Notes: a model not told the origin generated them from the letters alone. A stretch of 12,325 bases of DNA from Beijerinckiaceae bacterium (GCA_947380915.1 CANCSY010000077.1:1-12325); one strand, 5' to 3'; shown: positions 5,987 to 12,325, numbered from the stretch's first letter. Numbers and translations: made by a program.

Positions 5987-6927
5987 GCAGCGGCTCCGGG
6001 AGCCTGCCATCCGGCCCCGCCGAACTCCCTGATTCCATCCGCAGCCGTTTGCTGGCCCTCGCGCCGGCCTCCTGGTCGCCCTTCATCCAGCTCGCCCGCA
6101 TCGACCGGCCCATTGGCTGGCAATTGCTGCTGCTGCCCTGCTGGTGGTCGGCTGCTCTGGCCGGGATCGCCAATCAGCGCGGCCCGGACCTCTGGCATCT
6201 GACCCTGTTTCTGATCGGCGCGGTCGCCATGCGCGGCGCCGGCTCCACCTACAATGATCTGGTGGACCGCGAGATCGACGCGGGGGTGGAGCGCACTCGC
6301 AATCGTCCCCTGCCGTCAGGCCGCGTCAGTCCGCGCGCGGCGAAGGTCTTCATGGTGGCCCAGTCGCTGGTGGGCGCCATGGTGCTCTTCTCGCTAAACT
6401 GGTTTTCGGTGGGCCTCGGGCTGGCGTCCCTGCTGATCGTGGCCGCCTATCCCTTCATGAAGCGCATCACCTCATGGCCGCAGGCGGTTCTGGGGCTGGC
6501 CTTCGCCTATGGCGGCCTGATGGGCTGGGCGGCGGCCATGGGCGCGCTCGCCTGGCCCGCCTGGCTGATCTATGGCGCGGCCATCGCCTGGACTGTGGCC
6601 TATGACACGATCTACGCCCTGCAGGACGCGCGCGACGACGCCATTGTGGGCGTGCGCTCCACGGCGCGGCTCTTTGGCGGGCGGGTGCGTCTGGGGGTGG
6701 CGGGGTTCTATGGGGCGGCGGTGGCCATGGCGCTGACGGCTGTGGCGCTGGTGGGCGGCGGCGCCTTCGCTTATGCGGGAATCGTGGGTTTCGCCCTGCA
6801 CCTCATCTGGCAGGTCGCGATGATTGATCCGGCCTCCACGGAGCGGTCCCTGCGGCTGTTTCGCTCCAATCGCGACGCCGGGCTGATCCTCTTCGCCGGG
6901 CTCAGCTTGCAGGGATTGCTGGGATGA
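5983..6927 (+). CDS. ubiA: 4-hydroxybenzoate polyprenyltransferase
   Basis: This inner-membrane enzyme attaches the polyprenyl chain to 4-hydroxybenzoate in ubiquinone synthesis. The 314 residues contain both aspartate-rich motifs of the UbiA superfamily: NDLVDREID (91-99), followed by RTRNRPLPSG (104-113), and YDTIYALQDARDD (207-219), which bind the magnesium-diphosphate of the prenyl donor. Multiple hydrophobic helices follow the usual pattern (about 47-64, 73-85, 122-140, 143-158, 165-190, 193-207, 236-260, 262-280 and the C-terminus). The start is GTG at 5983, overlapping the stop of the secreted-protein gene as GTGA. No ATG in frame lies before the first motif. The 3' end overlaps the convergent gene by 26 bases. 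Identification is firm; chain length of the donor cannot be read from sequence. Confidence 0.95.
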   Translation: MSSGSGSLPSGPAELPDSIRSRLLALAPASWSPFIQLARIDRPIGWQLLLLPCWWSAALAGIANQRGPDLWHLTLFLIGAVAMRGAGSTYNDLVDREIDAGVERTRNRPLPSGRVSPRAAKVFMVAQSLVGAMVLFSLNWFSVGLGLASLLIVAAYPFMKRITSWPQAVLGLAFAYGGLMGWAAAMGALAWPAWLIYGAAIAWTVAYDTIYALQDARDDAIVGVRSTARLFGGRVRLGVAGFYGAAVAMALTAVALVGGGAFAYAGIVGFALHLIWQVAMIDPASTERSLRLFRSNRDAGLILFAGLSLQGLLG

Positions 6928-7324
6928 AGCCTCGGTCGCTGGCTTGTCGCTGCCAGCTGACCAATCGCGCGCCCCGGCGCAGGAGGCTTTCGGGCCGCCG
7001 GTTGGCGAGGGTTGCGCCCCGGCGACGCCATGTCGGGGTCTGGCAGGCCATGGCCTGGGCGAGGCGCAATTCGGCGCCTTCGATGTCTCCGGGCGCCTTT
7101 TCGATGAATTTCGGCAGGCCGAACCGCAGCGCATGGGCCGTCCATGCGCCGATGGCTTCGTGACCGTCGAAGGTCTCGAGAACGCAGACCAGCAAAGCCG
7201 ATTCCTCGGCGCCCCAGAGCTTGACGCGATAGGCGGCGCGGCCGCTGGCGGTCTGGTCGAGCGCCAGCACAACGCCCCGCCAATCCTGCGCCTCGCTGTC
7301 CTCGAAGGTGAATTCGCTCGCCAT
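6902..7324 (-). CDS. Small protein of unknown function, possibly DUF6101-related
   Basis: This is a 140-residue soluble protein with no signal peptide. The N-terminal part (about 12-52) looks like a beta-rich domain (WRGVVLALDQ, YRVKLWG, LLVCVLETF). A helix follows (HEAIGAWTAHALRFGLPKFI), then a strongly basic tail (WRRRGATLANRRP, LLRRGARLV). This layout, with a W-x-x-H/A helix followed by an RRR…RRP…LLRR tail, reminds me of the alphaproteobacterial DUF6101 family, but I could not align it and hold this loosely. ATG at 7324 has a distant GGAGG upstream. It converges with ubiA and overlaps its last 26 bases, and it lies downstream of gshA on the same strand with a 183-base gap. The coding frame is GC-consistent and ends cleanly. 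Confidence 0.7.
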   Translation of the reverse strand: MASEFTFEDSEAQDWRGVVLALDQTASGRAAYRVKLWGAEESALLVCVLETFDGHEAIGAWTAHALRFGLPKFIEKAPGDIEGAELRLAQAMACQTPTWRRRGATLANRRPESLLRRGARLVSWQRQASDRGFIPAIPAS

Positions 7325-7341
7325 ACCGACCCCGCAGCCTC

Positions 7342-7358
7342 CGCAAGACGGGCTTGCG
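7342..7358. promoter_or_regulatory. CGCAAG/CTTGCG inverted repeat in the leader of the 140-residue gene
   Basis: CGCAAG (7342-7347) and CTTGCG (7353-7358) are separated by ACGGG, 18 bases before the start codon. The same arm sequences recur in the ispH leader. The rest of the 183-base gap (7325-7507) is AT-richer around 7395-7440 and holds no gene that I can support. Confidence 0.35.
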
Positions 7359-7490
7359 TTGCGGTTACAATGACGGGTGCTTTGCGCCTGATCCGCTAAT
7401 TTCTTCGGTTAAAAAGAAATGAAAGCACTGATGCGAAGCGGTTTTCGCCATTTTGCCGAATCGCGCGCGAACAGTTTCGTTCAAATTTGA

Positions 7491-7511
7491 CTGAAGGCGT
7501 TAACCCTTCAG
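7491..7511 (-). terminator. Hairpin at the end of gshA, weak terminator candidate
   Basis: CTGAAGG (7491-7497) and CCTTCAG (7505-7511) form a 7-base stem with a 7-base loop, starting inside the gshA stop codon on the minus strand. It is not followed by a T run (TCAAATTTG instead), so intrinsic termination is doubtful. Confidence 0.3.
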
Positions 7512-8887
7512 AAAGCAGCTTCGCTGAAGACCGGATCGACCTTGCCGCCCCAGACGCCGTGGAAACGATCCAGCCACTCCTGCGCCGCAACCCGGCCGCA
7601 GGCCACGCGTGCGTCCAGCAGGTCGAGGTGGATCGCCTCGCTCTGGCCGCTGGCGTTTCGCCTGTCGCGCCGCGCAAGGCCGTGGCGGGAGATGGCGAGG
7701 GCCTGTTTTGCGATGTCGCGCAGGCTCACGCCGTCGATCACCGCGTCGAGGCCGCGCGCGGGAACATCGTCGCGCAACTGCTGGCGCTGTTCGGCGCTCC
7801 AGCCCTTCACCAGATCAAAGGCGGCGTCGAGCGCGCTCTGGTCATAGATCAGGCCCACGAAGAAGGCAGAGAAGGCCACGATATGATCGCGTCCGCCCAC
7901 ATCGCCGCCGCGCATCTCCAGAAAGCGCTTCAGGCGCACTTCGGGGAAGATGGTGGAGAGGTGATTGGCCCAGTCGGACATGGTGGCCCGCTCGCCGGGC
8001 AGTTGCGGCAGGCGGCCTTCCAGCAGGGCGCGGAAATCGGCCCCGGCGACATCGTGATAGGTCTCGCCGCGCTTGACGAAATACATGGGCACTTGCAGGG
8101 CGTAGTCCACATAGCGCTCGTAGCCCATGCCCGCTTCGAAGGCGAAGGGCAGCATGCCCGCGCGGTTGTTGTCGGTGTCGCGCCAGATTTCCGAGCGCTC
8201 GGACAGGCGCCCGTTGGGGCGGCTTTCGGTAAAGGGCGAATTGGCGAAGAGGGCGGTGCCCACAGGCTGTAGCGCCAGGCAGACCCGCAGCTTCTTCACC
8301 ATGTCGGCTTCGGTGGCGAAGTCGAGATTCACCTGAACCGTGCAGGTCCGATACATCATGTCGAGGCCGCGCGTGCCAACCATGGGCATGTAGCGGGTCA
8401 TGATCTTGTAGCGGCTCTTGGGCATGACGGGCGTCTGCGCCAGGGTCCAGGCCGGGCTCATGCCAAGGCCCAGAAAGCCGATGTCATGGGGCGCTGCGAC
8501 CGCCTTCACCTGCTCCAGATGCAGATCAAGCTCCGCCGCTGTCTGGTGCACTGTTTCGAGCGGGGCGCCGGAGAGTTCGAACTGCCCGCCCGGCTCCAGC
8601 GAAATGGCGCCGCCGCCATTGGGATCGTAAAGACCGATCAGCGCGCCCGCGTCCTCGATGGGCTCCCAGCCGGTTCTCGCCTGCATGCCCTCCAGCAGGG
8701 CGCGAATGCCGCCCTGGCCCGCGCGGCCCTCATAGGGAACCGGGGCCAGATCGGCGCGGTAGAAGGGGAATTTCTCGTGTTCGGTGCCCAGACGGAAGTC
8801 AGCCTGAGGCTTTTCGCCGGCCGCGATCCAGCCCACGAGCGCATCGCGCGACTCGATGGGGGTCTGGTCGGAGACGTCACGGGCCAT
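7508..8887 (-). CDS. gshA: Glutamate-cysteine ligase, plant/alphaproteobacterial type
   Basis: The enzyme joins glutamate and cysteine with ATP to make gamma-glutamylcysteine, the first step of glutathione synthesis in the cytoplasm. It belongs to the GCS2-type family shared by alphaproteobacteria and plants, not the E. coli GshA type. Visible marks are GTEHEKF (34-40), YDPNGGGAISLEPGGQFELSG (87-107, the glutamate-rich nucleotide/metal site), MYRTCTVQVNLDF (about 179-191), FANSPF and EMRGGDVGG in the second half. The 459-residue length fits. ATG at 8887 is preceded by an AAGG site. A good promoter-like pair lies upstream (8940-8968), so this is probably its own transcription unit although the MATE gene is on the same strand upstream. 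Identification is firm. Confidence 0.96.
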   Translation of the reverse strand: MARDVSDQTPIESRDALVGWIAAGEKPQADFRLGTEHEKFPFYRADLAPVPYEGRAGQGGIRALLEGMQARTGWEPIEDAGALIGLYDPNGGGAISLEPGGQFELSGAPLETVHQTAAELDLHLEQVKAVAAPHDIGFLGLGMSPAWTLAQTPVMPKSRYKIMTRYMPMVGTRGLDMMYRTCTVQVNLDFATEADMVKKLRVCLALQPVGTALFANSPFTESRPNGRLSERSEIWRDTDNNRAGMLPFAFEAGMGYERYVDYALQVPMYFVKRGETYHDVAGADFRALLEGRLPQLPGERATMSDWANHLSTIFPEVRLKRFLEMRGGDVGGRDHIVAFSAFFVGLIYDQSALDAAFDLVKGWSAEQRQQLRDDVPARGLDAVIDGVSLRDIAKQALAISRHGLARRDRRNASGQSEAIHLDLLDARVACGRVAAQEWLDRFHGVWGGKVDPVFSEAAF

Positions 8888-8915
8888 GAACGAGCCTTCG
8901 GGCGAAACAGGATTG

Positions 8916-8930
8916 GTCAGCGTGGCTGAC
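8916..8930. promoter_or_regulatory. 6+3+6 inverted repeat near the expected gshA transcription start
   Basis: GTCAGC, GTG and GCTGAC form a perfect dyad a few bases inside the transcript predicted from the -35/-10 pair at 8940-8968, and about 30 bases before the gshA start codon. The location fits an operator or a 5' hairpin; chance remains possible. Confidence 0.4.
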
Positions 8931-8939
8931 GGGCCCCAC

Positions 8940-8968
8940 TACATAGGCTTGGGCTCGCGCCGTTGCAA
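8940..8968 (-). promoter_or_regulatory. Candidate sigma-70 promoter of gshA
   Basis: On the minus strand TTGCAA (8968-8963) and TATGTA (8945-8940) are separated by exactly 17 bases, a good housekeeping promoter match. Transcription would start near 8933, giving a leader of about 45 bases. Confidence 0.6.
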
Positions 8969-8985
8969 CACGCCGCCCGGGGGCG

Positions 8986-10344
8986 TCAGTTTTTCAGGCG
9001 GGAGATCCGGCGCGCTATGCCATAGGCGGTGACGATGGCGGCCGATCCGGACATCGCCCCGCCTGCGACAATCCCCAGAATGACCCCCTCCGCCCCCAGA
9101 TAGTGGGCGCCGAGCATGACGAATGGGATCGTGCCCAAAGTCGCCCGGCCCCAGTTGAAGAGGGTCGAGAGAAAGGCGTAGTCGAGATTGTTGAAGGCCG
9201 CGTTGGCGGCGAAGAGGCAGCCGAGGAACACCCAGGCCACAGCCCCGTAATCGCAGAAGAAAACCACGAGACGGGCGGTCTCCCCTTGGGCGCTGAACAG
9301 CCAGACGATCCCGTTCGCGCCCAGGATCAGCAAGAACCAGACAGTCAGGGAATAGATCCCGGCGAAAGCGAAACAGGTGGTCAGCGTGCCGCTCACGCGC
9401 CCATAGAGCTTGGCGCCATAGTTCTGGGCGATGATGGGCCCCACCACGCTCGACATGGCGAAAAGCACCACGAAGGCCACGGGCGCCACCCGGTCGATGA
9501 TCGCCCCTGCCGCAACGGCAGCCTCACCGAAGTTGGCCATGGCGTGCACCGCATAGCCATTGGCCACGGGGGCGGCGAGATTGGTGAGAATCGCGGGCAG
9601 GGCGATTTTCATCACCGCAGGCAGGTCGCGCATCACGGATTTGCGGTCAGGACGCCCGACGATTCCATGCACATGGACTGCGCCCCAAAGGCCGACGCCG
9701 ACCCAGACGAAGCGCGAGACCACCGCCGCGATGGCGGCGCCCTCCACGCCCATCTTGAGGCCGAGGATCAGCAGCGGATCGACAAAAGCGGTCACGATGG
9801 AGCCGAAGAGCGTCACATACATGGAGCGGCGCGCATCGCCCACGGAGCGCAAGACGCCCGAGAGCGCCATGCCCAGCGCCATCAGCCCATTGGTGGGCAG
9901 GGTCCACACAAGATAGACCTCCGCCGCATCCAGCGCCGCCCCCTGGGCGCCCAGAAGCTCAAGGGCCGGACGGCGGAACAGGTAGAGCGCCAGACCTGTC
10001 ACGCTGGCGACGAGGACGGTATGGGTGAGGCCGGAGCTCGCCAGTTGCTGGGCGCGCGGGCGATCATTGGCGCCGATGGCCCGGGCCACCACCGCCGAGA
10101 CCGCGATGCTCAGGCCGATGTTGACGGAGATGATGAAGAACAGCACCTGCGCGGCGAAGCCCACGCCGGCCGTTAGCGCAGGTTCGCCAAGCCATGACAC
10201 ATAGATCAGCGACAGCAGATCCACCATGAAGACCGCCACGAGGCCGATGGACCCAGTGGATGTCATCACCAGCACATGGCGGACGAGGGACCCCTGCGTG
10301 AACACGGCGGGGGCGCGCGGTGGCGATACCGCTGGGTCGGACAT
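8986..10344 (-). CDS. MATE-family multidrug/toxin efflux transporter
   Basis: This is an inner-membrane exporter of the multi-antimicrobial extrusion family, which uses a proton or sodium gradient to expel organic cations and other compounds. The 452 residues form about twelve hydrophobic helices in two repeated halves. The N-terminal half shows [20 protein letters not shown] and later GALRS-like [20 protein letters not shown]. The second half shows [17 protein letters not shown], the inner repeat of the typical MATE loop. The start is ATG at 10344 (MSDPAVSPP), behind AAGAAAG; the open frame continues upstream to 10488 but that extension lacks family features and crosses the divergent ispH promoter region. 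It ends RRISRLKN. Substrate cannot be inferred. Confidence 0.93.
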   Translation of the reverse strand: MSDPAVSPPRAPAVFTQGSLVRHVLVMTSTGSIGLVAVFMVDLLSLIYVSWLGEPALTAGVGFAAQVLFFIISVNIGLSIAVSAVVARAIGANDRPRAQQLASSGLTHTVLVASVTGLALYLFRRPALELLGAQGAALDAAEVYLVWTLPTNGLMALGMALSGVLRSVGDARRSMYVTLFGSIVTAFVDPLLILGLKMGVEGAAIAAVVSRFVWVGVGLWGAVHVHGIVGRPDRKSVMRDLPAVMKIALPAILTNLAAPVANGYAVHAMANFGEAAVAAGAIIDRVAPVAFVVLFAMSSVVGPIIAQNYGAKLYGRVSGTLTTCFAFAGIYSLTVWFLLILGANGIVWLFSAQGETARLVVFFCDYGAVAWVFLGCLFAANAAFNNLDYAFLSTLFNWGRATLGTIPFVMLGAHYLGAEGVILGIVAGGAMSGSAAIVTAYGIARRISRLKN

Positions 10345-10355
10345 GGCGGACTTTC

Positions 10356-10385
10356 TTGAGGTGGGCGGCAAGGCGTCTGCATAGA
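10356..10385 (+). promoter_or_regulatory. Possible ispH promoter
   Basis: TTGAGG (10356-10361) and CATAGA (10380-10385) are separated by 18 bases, a moderate match. A minus-strand pair for the MATE gene (TTGCGA at 10407-10402, TATGCA at 10383-10378, 18-base spacing) overlaps it, so the two divergent promoters may face each other. Confidence 0.35.
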
Positions 10386-10390
10386 CCCGC

Positions 10391-10402
10391 AGGGGCGCCC
10401 CT
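10391..10402. promoter_or_regulatory. Perfect 12-base palindrome between the MATE gene and ispH
   Basis: AGGGGCGCCCCT is a complete palindrome without spacer, placed just after the possible ispH -10 element and inside the possible MATE promoter. A protein bound here could affect both genes. Confidence 0.4.
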
Positions 10403-10468
10403 CGCAAGTCCGGCCCTTTCGGGGGTCTTGCGCTTTGCCCGGCCTTCACGCAAAAACAGCGCAAGAGG
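10403..10468 (+). promoter_or_regulatory. ispH 5' leader with two mutually exclusive hairpins, one covering the ribosome binding site
   Basis: Three segments compete. CGCAAG (10403-10408) can pair with CTTGCG (10427-10432), strengthened by an inner CC/GG and CCC-TTTC-GGG stem. Alternatively TCTTGCGCT (10426-10434) pairs perfectly over nine bases with AGCGCAAGA (10458-10466). The latter arm covers the first four bases of the AAGAGG ribosome binding site (10463-10468). Forming the first hairpin would free the site. I recognise no known riboswitch class here. Confidence 0.45.
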
Positions 10469-10475
10469 TTTGACC

Positions 10476-11429
10476 ATGCCCCAGACACCGCTTCGCATCT
10501 TGCTCGCCGCTCCCCGTGGTTTCTGCGCGGGAGTCGTGCGCGCCATCGACGTGGTGGAGCGGGCGCTGCAGGTCTATGGCGCCCCGGTCTATGTGCGCCA
10601 CGAGATCGTCCACAATCGCTTCGTGGTGGATTCCCTGCGGGCCAAGGGCGCGATCTTCATCGAGGAGCTGGATGAGGCGCCCCAGGGCGGCGCCCCCGTG
10701 ATCTTCTCCGCCCATGGGGTGCCCAAATCCGTGGTCGATCAGGCGGCGCAGCGCAATCTGGTGGCCATCGACGCCACCTGTCCGCTGGTCACAAAGGTAC
10801 ATCGCGAGGCCGCCATTCATCACAAGCGGGGCCGCCAGGTCGTGCTCATCGGCCATGCCGGTCACCCGGAAGTCGAGGGCACGGTCGGCCAGTTGCCTGA
10901 CGGAGCGGTGCTGCTGGTGGAGACGGTGGAGGATGTGGCGCGGCTCACCCCGCCCGATCCCGCCATGCTCGCCTGGGCTTCCCAGACCACGCTTTCGGTG
11001 GATGACACCGCAGAGATCGTGGCGGCCTTGCAGGCGAAGTTTCCCGCCATCGCAGGCCCCCACAAGGACGACATCTGCTACGCCACCACCAACCGTCAGG
11101 AGGCGGTGAAGGCCATCGCTCCGCGCGTGGATGCGCTTCTGGTGGTGGGCTCGCCCAACTCCTCCAAGTCCGTGCGCCTGACCGAGGTGGCGGAGCGGGC
11201 AGGTTGCCCCGTCTCGCGTTTGGTGTTGCGCGCGCAGGACATCGACTGGAGCCTGTTCACGGATATTCAGACGCTGGGCATCACGGCGGGCGCCTCGGCG
11301 CCGGAGGTGCTGGTGGAGGAAATTATCGAGGCCTTCGCCAGCCGGCGGCAGATCGAGGTCGAGGTGGTGACCACCGCCGTCGAAGACATGTTTTTCCCGC
11401 TGCCGCGCGAGTTGCGCGAGAGCGTGTGA
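10476..11429 (+). CDS. ispH: 4-hydroxy-3-methylbut-2-enyl diphosphate reductase
   Basis: The final enzyme of the MEP pathway, reducing HMBPP to isopentenyl and dimethylallyl diphosphate with a [4Fe-4S] cluster. The 317 residues keep the three cluster cysteines: PRGFCAG (C17), [11 protein letters not shown] (C102) and [12 protein letters not shown] (C201). Substrate-binding positions are also intact: HEIVHN (H46), SAHGV (H80), [11 protein letters not shown] (E132), QTTLSVDD (170-177), [12 protein letters not shown] (224-235) and TAGASAP (270-276). ATG at 10476 follows AAGAGG (10463-10468) with a seven-base gap. In-frame sequence upstream to 10320 is not part of the family. It diverges from the MATE gene and ends 77 bases before a strong intrinsic terminator. 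IspH supplies the isoprenoids that UbiA uses. Identification is firm. Confidence 0.98.
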   Translation: MPQTPLRILLAAPRGFCAGVVRAIDVVERALQVYGAPVYVRHEIVHNRFVVDSLRAKGAIFIEELDEAPQGGAPVIFSAHGVPKSVVDQAAQRNLVAIDATCPLVTKVHREAAIHHKRGRQVVLIGHAGHPEVEGTVGQLPDGAVLLVETVEDVARLTPPDPAMLAWASQTTLSVDDTAEIVAALQAKFPAIAGPHKDDICYATTNRQEAVKAIAPRVDALLVVGSPNSSKSVRLTEVAERAGCPVSRLVLRAQDIDWSLFTDIQTLGITAGASAPEVLVEEIIEAFASRRQIEVEVVTTAVEDMFFPLPRELRESV

Positions 11430-11455
11430 TTGCGCTCCCGATCAGCACCTCGCGC

Positions 11456-11512
11456 CCCCCACTCCGTCCCGCTACGCGGGCCGACCCTCCCCACGAGGGG
11501 GAGGGTATGAAG
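11456..11512 (+). repeat. Intergenic hairpin repeat, copy 1
   Basis: A 57-base unit starting CCCCCACTCCGTCC and ending GGGAGGGTATGAAG. It contains two hairpins: CCCGC-TAC-GCGGG (11468-11480) and ACCCTCCCC-ACGAG-GGGGAGGGT (11484-11506). Copy 3 matches it in the same orientation with a handful of differences. The form is typical of multi-copy intergenic repeats in GC-rich alphaproteobacteria. The whole gene-free stretch 11430-11713 consists mainly of three such units and the ispH terminator. Confidence 0.85.
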
Positions 11513-11537
11513 CGCGCTCGCTTCATTTGGTTTTTTT
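11507..11537 (+). terminator. Intrinsic terminator of ispH
   Basis: ATGAAGCG (11507-11514), loop CGCT and CGCTTCAT (11519-11526) form a perfect 8-base stem, followed by TTGG and seven T residues (11531-11537). Its first bases coincide with the end of repeat copy 1, so the terminator partly uses repeat sequence. Confidence 0.88.
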
Positions 11538-11556
11538 AAGCGCAACGCTTGCAGCT

Positions 11557-11598
11557 TCTCTCCCCCTCGTGGGGAGAGATTAGAGAGTGGGGGGCGCG
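11557..11598 (-). repeat. Intergenic hairpin repeat, inverted copy 2
   Basis: The unit lies opposite to copies 1 and 3. Its hairpin is TCTCTCCCC-CTCGT-GGGGAGAGA (11557-11579). The 17 bases 11560-11576 are the exact reverse complement of 11487-11503 in copy 1, and the 14 bases 11585-11598 are the exact reverse complement of 11451-11464. Copies 1 and 2 could therefore fold back on each other around the terminator. Confidence 0.8.
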
Positions 11599-11653
11599 CG
11601 ATCTCTGAAGTTAGCGCCTTTTGCAACTGCGCATACCGATCAGCATGCGCAGA

Positions 11654-11709
11654 CCCCCACCCCGTCCGCTGGCGCGGCCGACCCTCCCCACAGGGGGGAG
11701 GGTATGAAG
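11654..11709 (+). repeat. Intergenic hairpin repeat, copy 3
   Basis: A 56-base unit in the same orientation as copy 1. Both hairpins are kept despite sequence change: CCGC-TGGC-GCGG (11666-11677) and ACCCTCCCC-ACAGG-GGGGAGGGT (11681-11703). It ends four bases from the stop codon of the EamA gene. Read on the minus strand the second hairpin follows that gene, but without a T run. Confidence 0.85.
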
Positions 11710-11713
11710 AGGC

Positions 11714-12325
11714 CTAGCCGTTCAGCAGCAGCACCACCCCCGCCACAATCAGCGCCATGCCTGCGATCTCGGCAGTGCTCATGCGCTGCTTGAAGATGCG
11801 GCGCGAGACCACCTGGGCGAAGGGCACCTCCACCAGAGCCAGGGTGCGCACGCGGATCGGGTTGGTGATGGCGAAAGCCAGAAACCAGAACTGGGTGGCC
11901 AGCGCCCCCATGAAGCCCGCCAGCAGGGAGGGCCGCCAGCTCTTGCCGATATTGATCAGCAGCGCCCGGTCGCGCAGCAGCAGCCAGCCAAGAATGGCGG
12001 CGCACTGGATCACCAGCCCCGTGACCATGGTGACGCTGGCCGTGAGGATGAAGGACGAGGACTCCAGCCCCACCATCGACACCCGGTAGCCCGTTGCGGA
12101 GAAGCCGAAACAGGCGCCCGACGCCAGCCCGATCAGCGCCGCCTTGAGGCCCGGGCGCTCGGCGCCGGCGCTGCGGGGCGGCAGGGACATCAGCAGCACG
12201 CCAGCGGTCGCCACGATGATCGCCAGCGCGGTCATGGGGGTGGGGACCTCCCGCAGGATCACGATGCTGAGAATCGCGATGATGACCGGCTCGGTCTTGG
12301 TGAAGGCGATGGTCACCACGAAGGA
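11714..12325 (-). CDS. EamA/DMT-superfamily transporter, N-terminus missing at window edge
   Basis: Only the C-terminal 203 residues are present; the family is usually near 300. Several hydrophobic helices are visible: TIAFTKTEPVIIAILSIVIL, ALAIIVATAGVLLMSL, the start of the second half at LKAALIGLASGACFGFSATGYR, then SFILTASVTMVTGLVIQCAAILGWLLL, SLLAGFMGALATQFWFLAFAI, LALVEVPFAQVVSRRIF and EIAGMALIVAGVVLLLNG. The pattern of a first half ending in a helix pair and a repeated second half, with the VPFAQVVSR…F segment near the end, is typical of EamA (DUF6) drug/metabolite exporters. It is an inner-membrane protein whose substrate cannot be read. The stop TAG lies just beside repeat copy 3. The real start lies outside the window. 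Confidence 0.88.
   Translation of the reverse strand, partial: SFVVTIAFTKTEPVIIAILSIVILREVPTPMTALAIIVATAGVLLMSLPPRSAGAERPGLKAALIGLASGACFGFSATGYRVSMVGLESSSFILTASVTMVTGLVIQCAAILGWLLLRDRALLINIGKSWRPSLLAGFMGALATQFWFLAFAITNPIRVRTLALVEVPFAQVVSRRIFKQRMSTAEIAGMALIVAGVVLLLNG

Noticed and set aside
8970..8997. Plus-strand hairpin ACGCC…GGCGT followed by TTTTT, resembling a terminator
   Set aside because: No plus-strand gene lies upstream, the stem is only five bases, and the T run is part of the MATE coding end on the other strand.
9103..10176. Long plus-strand open frame (357 codons) across the MATE gene
   Set aside because: It is the antisense shadow of twelve membrane helices; the product is His/Asp/Gly-rich with no recognisable domain.
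11204..11539. Plus-strand frame running from within ispH into the repeat region
   Set aside because: It overlaps conserved ispH coding sequence in another phase and continues through repeat and terminator DNA.
11430..11713. Possible CRISPR-like or prophage attachment region
   Set aside because: Repeat units are self-complementary, differ in orientation and spacing, and no spacers, cas genes or integrase are present; an intergenic hairpin repeat family explains it better.

Overview
The window looks like a housekeeping chromosomal segment of an alphaproteobacterium, most likely of the order Hyphomicrobiales (Rhizobiales). The evidence is high GC (about two thirds by eye), the gene order cysQ–DUF4170–DUF374 acyltransferase–waaA–lpxK, the plant-type glutamate-cysteine ligase, and short hairpin-rich intergenic repeats. 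I see no phage, plasmid, transposase, CRISPR, tRNA or rRNA. I did not find a large undescribed multi-gene system. The novel-looking material is small: two secreted proteins of unknown function, a set of leader-region inverted repeats, and a repeat cluster.

Left part (1–5284, all on the minus strand). Reading in the direction of transcription from the right: rsmE (16S rRNA U1498 methyltransferase), a 111-residue secreted protein carrying a porin-like cysteine motif, then cysQ, a DUF4170 protein, a DUF374 acyltransferase, waaA (Kdo transferase) and lpxK (lipid A 4'-kinase, cut by the window start). The last three form a tightly coupled lipid A block: stop and start codons overlap as ATGA (DUF374/waaA) and TGATG (waaA/lpxK). 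A perfect 8+3+8 inverted repeat sits immediately before the cysQ ribosome binding site.

Middle (5285–8985). A secreted four-cysteine protein is translationally coupled (GTGA overlap) to ubiA, the prenyltransferase of ubiquinone synthesis, both on the plus strand. A small basic-tailed unknown protein converges on ubiA and overlaps its end by 26 bases. The minus-strand glutamate-cysteine ligase (glutathione synthesis) follows, with a recognisable promoter and a dyad near its expected transcription start.

Right part (8986–12325). A MATE-family exporter (minus) and ispH (plus, last step of the MEP isoprenoid pathway) diverge from a 131-base region. That region carries a 12-base palindrome and two mutually exclusive hairpins, one of which covers part of the ispH ribosome binding site. 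ispH ends in a textbook intrinsic terminator. A 284-base gene-free stretch follows, holding three copies of an intergenic hairpin repeat (two direct, one inverted). The window closes inside an EamA-type (DMT superfamily) transporter gene on the minus strand.

Functionally the window links envelope building (lpxK, waaA, DUF374 acyltransferase), isoprenoid and quinone supply (ispH, ubiA), thiol and sulfur metabolism (gshA, cysQ), ribosome modification (rsmE) and two export systems. Apart from the lipid A block and the coupled ubiA pair, the genes appear to be separate transcription units.
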